Assembly: GCA_964506935.1 (NCBI GenBank)
Contig: CAZDOD010000195.1
Span: forward strand, 1 to 5,182
Direction of reading: 5' to 3'
Length of the DNA: 5,182 nucleotides
DNA from: CAZDOD01 sp964506935
GTDB taxonomy: Bacteria; Desulfobacterota; Zymogenia; Zymogenales; Zymogenaceae
Shown here: positions 1-3,927 of the stretch, in pieces
How the letters are laid out: each line of letters opens with the position of its first letter
Position numbering within the stretch: position 1 is the first letter of the stretch
Position numbers and translations under genes: made by a program
The notes under the pieces: model-generated
What the model was told of the DNA's origin: nothing
The model's input: the letters and a program-made list of their open reading frames with translations, nothing else
The model's database searches: none

Positions 1-176
1 ACCGTCTTACCTGTGTTATTCGAATAGTGAAAGATAAAGCCAAAGAAGAGCCCGGGGATGTTGGGTATGTTTGTCGTCTTTGTTGATACATAGTATATGC
101 CGAGCTCGTTTTTGCTCAAGATGCCGAACTCGAAGTCGGTGATCGTAATCCCTGAAATCTCTTCCGTTAAACTCAT
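1..176 (-). CDS. Partial CDS, possible DUF3859-type domain protein (5' end only)
   Basis: An open leftward frame starts at ATG 176 and runs off the left edge, giving 58 visible codons. The protein begins MSLTEEISGITITDFEFGIL and continues through a KTTNIPNIPGLFFGF segment. An in-frame TAG three codons upstream of the ATG means the start cannot lie further out. The ribosome binding site is weak; there is only a GAGAT about 13 bases upstream. From memory, the pattern of a T..IP...G..FGF core after an FG...Y stretch resembles the uncharacterised DUF3859 family. That is recognition by eye, not a search, and no function is known for the family. No signal peptide is visible in the part present. A possible promoter lies about 75 bases upstream. 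The gene appears to stand alone: it is separated from the methyltransferase gene by 214 bases and both are read leftward. I am fairly confident that it is coding, and less so of the family. Confidence 0.6.
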   Translation of the reverse strand, partial: MSLTEEISGITITDFEFGILSKNELGIYYVSTKTTNIPNIPGLFFGFIFHYSNNTGKT

Positions 177-252
177 TTCGGGCTAAATCTCGTTACTAAT
201 AAATTGGTCCATCACAGGTCTTGGCACTGACAATCGTGTGCAAATCTAATTA

Positions 253-280
253 AGTATACAATGCAATCCTACGACTTCAA
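253..280 (-). promoter_or_regulatory. Candidate sigma-70 promoter for the partial left-hand gene
   Basis: On the minus strand TTGAAG (275-280) and TATACT (253-258) are separated by 16 bases. This predicts a transcript start near 246 and a leader of about 70 nt before ATG 176. The -10 matches five of six consensus bases and the -35 four of six. The rest of 177-390 shows no gene and no convincing hairpin terminator for the methyltransferase that ends at 391. Confidence 0.4.
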
Positions 281-390
281 AGAGACATTTCATGACGAAA
301 TTTCTATATGTAAAATAAAGTCATATTCATAAAAAAAGAAAAGGGGTGGTTGAGCGTAGTTAAGAAGGGGAGGACTTCCGTGAGACGATG

Positions 391-1092
391 TCATCTTTTT
401 TCAGCTATCAGGATAATCAATTTACAGCTGAGCGTGTATACATGCCGTTTCGTCTTTATCTCTTCGGGTGGGACATCCGATTCTATTATTTCAACTTCGT
501 AGTTTTTTAGAAGCTCTCCAAGAAAAGATACGGCATCCAGATAACCATACAGCGGCTCCGGTTCTCTGATGTAGAGGCTCCCGTCCGGGAAAATCCTTTT
601 TATATCGGTTGCGAATTCGACGATTATCCCGCCACCCTTTTTTGTTACCCTGTCTATTTCGGAAAAGATATGACGCAATACATCCTTTTGGAAGTAGTGG
701 AGGGTGCTTGCGCAGAAGACGCCGTCAAATGATCCGTCGTCGAAGGGGAATTTTTCCGTCAGATCGAATACCTTAGTATTAAACCTGTCTCGATATTTTT
801 CGGGTGTGGTGTCCCGCAATTTCGTGAGGGCACTTCTGTCGATATCGGAGGCGACGACTAGGTCGGCCCTCTCCAGCAGATCCGAATTATAGCGCCCGTC
901 ACCCGCGGCGAGATTCAACCACCTGCCGCGGATATCGGCCTTTCTAATGATTTTGAGGGTGTCTCTATCGCCGGAGCCCCAGATTGAATCCTTGCCTGTC
1001 TCTGAGTAATCGATCCCTTCGGCAAAGATATACTTCTCTTCGTCTTTTTCGCCCTGTTTTCCCATTTTCTTTATACCGTTTTGTTGATTCAT
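391..1092 (-). CDS. Class I SAM-dependent methyltransferase (Methyltransf_11-like)
   Basis: This is a putative cytosolic methyltransferase with unknown acceptor. Numbering from ATG 1092 (233 aa), the SAM-binding glycine motif LNLAAGDGR lies at about 59-67. An acidic residue ends strand 2 (VVASD, D83). The motif DLTEKFPFDDGSFDGV at about 110-125 is typical of Methyltransf_11/25 proteins. It is followed by STLHYF and then EIDRVTKKGGGIIVEF, the usual helix-turn-strand 5 (LxRVxKpGG) region. The C-terminal 50 residues look like a variable substrate part. No membrane segment is present. The start is uncertain: the frame is open back to TTG 1173, and ATG 1092, ATG 1065 (MGKQGEKDEE) and TTG 1173 all lack a good ribosome binding site. 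I chose the outermost ATG; the conserved fold needs only what follows residue 1065. The gene is divergent from the V4R gene, which could mean shared control, but no common pathway can be claimed. Its downstream region has no clear terminator. Confidence 0.85.
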   Translation of the reverse strand: MNQQNGIKKMGKQGEKDEEKYIFAEGIDYSETGKDSIWGSGDRDTLKIIRKADIRGRWLNLAAGDGRYNSDLLERADLVVASDIDRSALTKLRDTTPEKYRDRFNTKVFDLTEKFPFDDGSFDGVFCASTLHYFQKDVLRHIFSEIDRVTKKGGGIIVEFATDIKRIFPDGSLYIREPEPLYGYLDAVSFLGELLKNYEVEIIESDVPPEEIKTKRHVYTLSCKLIILIAEKR

Positions 1093-1239
1093 TGGATTGC
1101 GATATTCACTGATTCTAAATACATCTCTTTTTCCCACATATCGAAAATAACATATCAAAGTTGGAAGTTTCAAGAAAATTTCCGATCATCGCATCAATTA
1201 ATGCCAAAAGCTTTAAATAGTGTTTACCGTTTTAAAACA

Positions 1240-1268
1240 ATAATAATTCATATAACCCATTACCTCAA
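1240..1268 (-). promoter_or_regulatory. Candidate promoter for the methyltransferase gene
   Basis: On the minus strand TTGAGG (1263-1268) and TATTAT (1240-1245) are 17 bases apart, with predicted initiation near 1233. This leaves a leader of about 60 nt to TTG 1173 or 140 nt to ATG 1092. The AT-rich context makes chance matches likely, so support is moderate at best. Confidence 0.33.
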
Positions 1269-1351
1269 ATGAGCTTTGTGGTATCAGATCTCGCTGACGA
1301 GGTCGGGCTTCGATCGGCGACGCTCGCGAAATAAGATTTTCAAAAAAAGTT

Positions 1352-1368
1352 ATTTTTCGCTGAAAAAT
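1352..1368. repeat. Short perfect inverted repeat upstream of the V4R promoter
   Basis: ATTTTTC and GAAAAAT (7 bases each) flank a 3-base GCT spacer, 12 bases before the -35 box of the V4R gene. It could be an operator half-site pair or simply part of an AT-rich UP-like region. The whole intergenic region 1174-1463 otherwise holds two divergent promoters and a GC-richer patch (1270-1333). Confidence 0.3.
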
Positions 1369-1379
1369 TATTTATTTTC

Positions 1380-1408
1380 TTGAAAATATAGTAAAATTTT
1401 GATATAAT
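1380..1408 (+). promoter_or_regulatory. Sigma-70 type promoter for the V4R gene
   Basis: TTGAAA (1380-1385) and a perfect TATAAT (1403-1408) are 17 bases apart. Initiation near 1415 would give a leader of about 49 nt to ATG 1464. Strongly AT-rich sequence upstream (1335-1379) could act as an UP element. Confidence 0.65.
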
Positions 1409-1450
1409 AATTTACATATTGTAATTTAACTTTTCAACCCATTTACCGTA

Positions 1451-1457
1451 AAGGAGG
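1451..1457 (+). promoter_or_regulatory. Ribosome binding site that fixes the V4R start
   Basis: AAGGAGG lies 6 bases before ATG 1464. The frame is also open from TTG 1458, but that codon directly abuts the binding site with no spacer, so ATG 1464 is the start. Confidence 0.8.
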
Positions 1458-1463
1458 TTGAAT

Positions 1464-2036
1464 ATGTCTGAGAAGACCGTTACAAATTTTGTTATAAGGG
1501 CGCTTATTGACGCTGCAGAAGAAGTCCTAGGACAAAACGGCGTGAAGGCTCTTTTGAACTACGGCCATCTGAAACATCTATGGGAAAACAAACCTGATTA
1601 CAACTTTGAAAAGAACTTTACAAACGACGACTTTGACGCAATCTCATCCAATTTCTATAACGTCATCGGTGCCTCCGGCGCAAGGGCGATCTTTCGCCTC
1701 ATGGGACACGAAACCGCAAAACGGTATATCGCCATGGGCGCCTTTAATTCATTTTCCGATCTCCCCGCCAAAGAAAAATTGAAGAAGACCATCGAGTTAT
1801 ATGCGAGTGCATCGGGGAGAGGGTCCTTATCAGATGGTGAAGGTATAATCGCATATGACAATCCCCAGTGTACAATTTGCTCCAAAATCTCTGACGGGAG
1901 GCCATCGTGTACAATCGTCAACGGCGTATTGGATGAGCTGATAAAGTGGGCGGGGGCTAAAGAGATGGGGACCGTGGAGACCAGGTGTAAATCCAAAGGG
2001 GACGATACCTGTCGCCACGAGATACATCCAATATAA
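1464..2036 (+). CDS. V4R (4-vinyl reductase / hydrocarbon-binding) domain protein
   Basis: This is a 190-aa soluble protein. The N-terminal part (about 10-90) is helical in character, including an IGASGARAIFRLMGHETAKRYI stretch around residues 68-89, as in V4R proteins related to BchJ and the sensor part of XylR/PoxR-type regulators. The C-terminal V4R domain (about 125-187) shows the family's cysteine pattern: C136 and C139 (CTIC), C149, and C175/C183 in the closing CKSKGDDTC motif. The length fits a stand-alone V4R protein, with no DNA-binding or ATPase domain attached. In the family the domain is thought to bind small hydrophobic ligands, and its conserved cysteines may bind metal. The ligand here is unknown. 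The gene has its own promoter and strong ribosome binding site and ends at the bidirectional terminator, so it is probably monocistronic. A bacteriochlorophyll role is unlikely, because no pigment genes are nearby. Confidence 0.85.
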   Translation: MSEKTVTNFVIRALIDAAEEVLGQNGVKALLNYGHLKHLWENKPDYNFEKNFTNDDFDAISSNFYNVIGASGARAIFRLMGHETAKRYIAMGAFNSFSDLPAKEKLKKTIELYASASGRGSLSDGEGIIAYDNPQCTICSKISDGRPSCTIVNGVLDELIKWAGAKEMGTVETRCKSKGDDTCRHEIHPI

Positions 2037-2190
2037 AAAAATCAGAAAGTGGAAGGTCTACTATCCCATTGTATATCGGCATAATCTAAGTTGCTTACAG
2101 CCGGTGTCTTTGCCTGCCTGTTTTTGAGGATGGCGTTTTTATCTGTTTGTGCGGGATTTGGGAAGGATCTTCCAAGAGTAGGGCTTGCAT

Positions 2191-2221
2191 AAAAAAAAGG
2201 GGGGTAATACCCCCCTTTTTT
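2191..2221. terminator. Bidirectional intrinsic terminator between the V4R and first RRM genes
   Basis: G6 (2199-2204) and C6 (2210-2215) flank a 5-base TAATA loop, with A8 on the left and T6 on the right. It therefore works as a stem plus U-tract on both strands. It lies 9 bases past the stop of the leftward RRM gene. It is also the only good terminator after the rightward V4R gene. The 154-base stretch 2037-2190 before it holds no gene that I can support. Confidence 0.9.
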
Positions 2222-2229
2222 AATCGGAA

Positions 2230-2499
2230 TTAATACCTCCGATGGTTATCCCTATCATCCCTGCTTCGAGGAGGCTTTGCAGCATCGACGTTCAGCGATC
2301 GTCCGGAAAAATCCTTGCCGTTCAGTCCCTCTTTTGCCTCTTCGGCCTCCGACTGTGACGACATCTCGACAAACCCAAAGCCTTTCCCTTCGATAACCTT
2401 GGCCTCTTTGACCTCTCCATAACTTGAAAAGAGTTCATTGAGCTCTTCAGCAGTCACCGAATAGCTGAGGTTTCCCACAAAAAGTTTGTTTTCTTGCAT
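2230..2499 (-). CDS. Small RRM RNA-binding protein, copy A
   Basis: This 89-aa single-RRM protein is of the bacterial glycine-rich/Rbp type and is expected to bind single-stranded RNA in the cytoplasm. RNP2 is KLFVGNL (residues 5-11) and RNP1 is KGFGFVEM (39-46). Aromatics F7, F41 and F43 supply the usual RNA-stacking face; the last RNP1 position is Met rather than an aromatic. The strand 2-strand 3 loop is very short (AKVIEGKGFG), lacking the DRETGRSR-like insert common in this class. The tail after residue 75 is basic/acidic (RSRDDRD...RRY) and has no glycine run, unlike copy B. The start is ATG 2499 with AAGGAG at 2506-2511 (6-base spacing); TTG 2505, also open, abuts that site. The protein is about 85% identical to copy B over the first 80 residues. 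It is monocistronic, with its own promoter, long structured leader and terminator. In cyanobacteria such genes are cold-inducible; regulation here is inferred. Confidence 0.93.
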   Translation of the reverse strand: MQENKLFVGNLSYSVTAEELNELFSSYGEVKEAKVIEGKGFGFVEMSSQSEAEEAKEGLNGKDFSGRSLNVDAAKPPRSRDDRDNHRRY

Positions 2500-2707
2500 T
2501 CTCAACTCCTTTTTCTTCTCTTATCTAACAATGGTCGACTCAGGAGGTGAAAACAAGAAAAACAACAATACCTCTTCATAGAACACATTATTAAACACGA
2601 GAACTGAAAAATAAAAAAGCTGCTAAAGAAATCACCGGACTCCATAAATGAGATGTTCCGACTCTCTCTATGGCAGCATCCAATTTCAGGGGCCCATGCC
2701 CTGAATT
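2500..2707 (-). promoter_or_regulatory. Conserved structured mRNA leader of RRM copy A
   Basis: This leader of about 208 nt is closely matched by the one at 3245-3459. In transcript order it contains a 7-bp hairpin TTCAGGG/CCCTGAA (2705-2685). Next is a larger stem-loop closed by GCTGC (2677-2673) and GCAGC (2623-2619). Inside that loop is a second 5-bp pairing, TCGGA (2661-2657) with TCCGG (2639-2635), around the conserved loop GGAACATCTCA. A T6-A-T5 tract (2618-2607) follows the larger stem directly, as in an intrinsic terminator. Further on, AGAGGT (2575-2570) precedes TCACCTCCT (2550-2542). That block can pair with AGAGGT or, with one mismatch over nine bases, with AGGAGTTGA at the ribosome binding site. 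The pairings were found by eye; the function is inferred. Confidence 0.65.
2521..2568 (-). other. Possible leader peptide frame in RRM leader A (15 codons)
   Basis: A frame from TTG 2568 to TAA 2521 would encode LLFFLFSPPESTIVR. It is preceded by an AGAGG motif at Shine-Dalgarno distance. The copy B leader has the matching frame (3319-3266) with the same SPPE-x-TIV-R/K ending, a stop at the same place and a 9-base in-frame length difference. The stop lies 21 bases before the RRM start in both. With TTG starts and only two copies this is suggestive only. Confidence 0.2.
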
Positions 2708-2713
2708 TAACTA

Positions 2714-2742
2714 ATTTTATATCTATTTTTATCATATGTCAA
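2714..2742 (-). promoter_or_regulatory. Strong sigma-70 promoter of RRM copy A
   Basis: On the minus strand a perfect TTGACA (2737-2742) and TAAAAT (2714-2719) are 17 bases apart. Predicted initiation near 2707 is just upstream of the first leader hairpin. Copy B has the same arrangement at the equivalent place, which supports both calls. Confidence 0.8.
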
Positions 2743-2775
2743 GAGAAATATGAGATATATTACACAATTTGTTTC

Positions 2776-2819
2776 ATTATCACCTTTTAGAACAAAAAAA
2801 GTGTAAATAATGTGATAAT
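2776..2819. repeat. Interleaved inverted repeats upstream of RRM promoter A
   Basis: ATTATCAC (2776-2783) is matched by its exact reverse complement GTGATAAT (2812-2819). A second pair, TTACAC (2760-2765) and GTGTAA (2801-2806), is interleaved with it. The set lies 18 to 77 bases upstream of the -35 box of copy A, after the copy B terminator. It has no equivalent seen upstream of copy B. It could be an activator or repressor site; the region is AT-rich, so chance is possible. Confidence 0.3.
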
Positions 2820-2910
2820 TTTTCTTGAGGTTGAAGAAATTACAAGACGACTTTACATTGGCGATCATAGGCCTGTAATGCTTGCAAGACGAGATATTAA
2901 AAAAAAGATA

Positions 2911-2936
2911 AAAAAAGGGGGGCATTACCCCCCCTT
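2911..2936 (-). terminator. Intrinsic terminator of RRM copy B
   Basis: Read leftward, a G7 run and a C6 run (bases 2934-2917) flank a 5-base TAATG loop and are followed by T6 (2916-2911), then TATC and a further T8. It closes the copy B unit 24 bases past its stop codon. The stem and loop closely resemble those of the copy A terminator, so the terminator appears to have been duplicated with the gene. Confidence 0.88.
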
Positions 2937-2959
2937 AGTGTCTGGATCGGTTTATCGGA

Positions 2960-3244
2960 TTAATACCTCCGGTAACCTCCACCGCCGCCGCCTCTCCTCT
3001 GATCCCTGCTTCTCGGTGGCCGTGCCTCGTCGACGTTTAAGGTTCGTCCGGAAAAATCCTTGCCGTTCAACTCATCTTTTGCCTTCTCGGCTTCCATCTG
3101 GGAACCCATCTCGACAAATCCGAAGCCCTTCCCCTCAATAACCTTTGCCTCTTTGACCTCTCCGTAACTTGAAAAAAGTTCGGTGAGCTCTTCGGTCGTC
3201 ACCGAATAGCTGAGGTTTCCCACAAAAAGTTTGCTTCCTTGCAT
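2960..3244 (-). CDS. Small RRM RNA-binding protein with Gly-rich tail, copy B
   Basis: This 94-aa single-RRM protein is paralogous to copy A: 12 differences are seen over the first 81 residues. RNP2 is KLFVGNL (5-11) and RNP1 is KGFGFVEM (39-46), with the same shortened loop before RNP1. The C-terminus is RSRDQRR followed by six glycines and YRRY, a short RGG/Gly-rich tail that usually adds non-specific RNA affinity. The start is ATG 3244, with AAGGAG at 3251-3256 and a 6-base spacer. The gene is read alone from its own promoter and ends at a strong terminator. The protein probably acts as an RNA chaperone or post-transcriptional regulator. The glycine tail is the main difference from copy A and may separate their roles. 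The family call is firm; the cellular targets are unknown. Confidence 0.94.
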   Translation of the reverse strand: MQGSKLFVGNLSYSVTTEELTELFSSYGEVKEAKVIEGKGFGFVEMGSQMEAEKAKDELNGKDFSGRTLNVDEARPPRSRDQRRGGGGGGYRRY

Positions 3245-3459
3245 TCTCGACTCCTTTTACTTCTCCTATTTAACAATGGTCTTCTCGGGAGGTGAAAACA
3301 AGGAAAGCAACTTAAACAACGGTACCTCTTTACGAAACGCACTATTAAACATGAGAACTGAAAAATAAAAAAGCTGAAACAGATCATCGGACACCACAAG
3401 TGAGATGTTCCAACTCTCCCTATTTCAGCATCCGTCATCAGGATCCCACGCCCTGATTT
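3245..3459 (-). promoter_or_regulatory. Conserved structured mRNA leader of RRM copy B
   Basis: This leader of about 215 nt is homologous to 2500-2707. It has a 5' hairpin ATCAGG/CCTGAT (3457-3437), the same 21-nt size as in copy A but with the closing pair A-T instead of T-A. It has a 10-bp stem GCTGAAATAG (3429-3420) with CTGTTTCAGC (3382-3373), one G-U pair, followed immediately by the same T6-A-T5 tract (3372-3361). The inner pairing is TTGGA (3413-3409) with TCCGA (3391-3387) around GGAACATCTCA. AGAGGT (3329-3324) and TCACCTCC (3295-3288) are conserved. Pairing of the latter with the ribosome binding site is weaker here than in copy A: four bases of CTCC with GGAG. Confidence 0.65.
3266..3319 (-). 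other. Possible leader peptide frame in RRM leader B (17 codons)
   Basis: A frame from TTG 3319 to TAG 3266 would encode LFKLLSLFSPPEKTIVK. It is the counterpart of the frame at 2568-2521, with AGAGG just upstream and the stop again 21 bases before the RRM start. Differences between the copies keep the frame and the stop. Weak evidence; it may simply follow from conservation of the RNA. Confidence 0.2.
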
Positions 3460-3465
3460 TAGCCT

Positions 3466-3494
3466 AGTTTATGGTATATATTATTTTTTGTCAA
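3466..3494 (-). promoter_or_regulatory. Sigma-70 promoter of RRM copy B
   Basis: On the minus strand TTGACA (3489-3494) and TAAACT (3466-3471) are 17 bases apart, at the position equivalent to the copy A promoter. The -10 is a little poorer than in copy A. The 226 bases to the right (3495-3720) hold no gene that I can support and no clear terminator for the membrane protein gene ending at 3721. Confidence 0.7.
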
Positions 3495-3720
3495 GTAAAA
3501 TGTTAGTCCGCCTGGGAGCCACATGTTCATTACATATTAGAGAAAGCACTGTCTCAGGTCAAAAGGAGTGTTTTTTAAATAAAGTGGTTATAGATATCAG
3601 AGTAAAGTCTTACTGCGATAACTTCCAATACCGTTTTTTCTTGATGTAAAGATGATTTCAAAAAGGCATTTATCTATGAATAGTTGAAGTTTGTGACGTT
3701 TTTTTAACGAATGTCTTTGC

Positions 3721-3903
3721 TTAAAATCCTTTTAACGATGTTCCGAGGGCATATAGAACCGCTGATACCAGCATACACCAGCTGTCGAGATTGCATGGGA
3801 GGCTGGGGAGGTTGAGGAGAGAGAGGATAAAAGAAATACCGCCTATAAGCAGAAAAACGAAAGCAACAAGCCACGTAATTTTTTTGGGCGCATTAAATCT
3901 CAT
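3721..3903 (-). CDS. Small two-helix inner-membrane protein, function unknown
   Basis: This is a 60-aa protein starting MRFNAPKKITW. It has a hydrophobic helix at about 11-29 and a second, less pure one at about 40-56, joined by a short loop with Cys37 and Cys43, and it ends LGTSLKGF. The positive N-terminus suggests that both ends are cytoplasmic. The start ATG 3903 has AGGAGGT 5 bases upstream; another ATG at 3908 is closed at once by TGA. The gene begins 24 bases after the FecR-LysM stop in the same direction, so the two are probably co-transcribed and may share an envelope role. From memory, similar small MKFNAPK-type proteins occur in deltaproteobacteria, without known function. I am confident that it is a gene. 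Confidence 0.8.
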   Translation of the reverse strand: MRFNAPKKITWLVAFVFLLIGGISFILSLLNLPSLPCNLDSWCMLVSAVLYALGTSLKGF

Positions 3904-3927
3904 GCCATACCTCCTGTGAAAATTTGA

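Larger units (their letters stand above)
2191..3494 (-). repeat. Tandem duplication of a complete RRM transcription unit
   Basis: Units 2191-2742 and 2911-3494 share promoter, leader, ribosome binding site, coding region and G/C-run terminator in the same order and orientation. Several blocks are identical at the DNA level. Examples are the T6-A-T5 plus CAGTTCTC stretch in the leader, GGAGGTGAAAACAAG (plus-strand sense, 2543-2557 and 3288-3302), and the first coding codons. About 170 bases of unrelated AT-rich DNA separate the units. Confidence 0.85.

Noticed and set aside
2161..2173. Small palindrome GGAAG-GAT-CTTCC considered as the V4R terminator.
   Set aside because: No T run follows it, and the much stronger G6/C6 hairpin lies just downstream.
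2091..2192. Rightward TTG-started hydrophobic frame of 33 codons after the V4R gene.
   Set aside because: No ribosome binding site and no ATG, and it lies on the run-up to the terminator. Hydrophobic content alone is not evidence.
2502..2735. Open leftward frame of 77 codons in RRM leader A, with a similar frame of 79 codons at 3199-3438 in leader B.
   Set aside because: The frames begin at unrelated places and have no ribosome binding site. They end differently: A stops in front of the RRM start, while B runs out of frame into the RRM gene. Their similarity follows from conservation of the leader RNA.
2812..3141. Rightward frame of 109 codons crossing the copy B terminator.
   Set aside because: It overlaps the terminator and the RRM gene in antisense, is rich in Arg and Ser, and has no ribosome binding site.
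3583..3648. Rightward GTG-started frame of 21 codons near an AAAGGAG motif in the gap 3495-3720.
   Set aside because: The spacing from the AAAGGAG is too long (about 15 bases), the frame is very short, and it has no recognisable partner.
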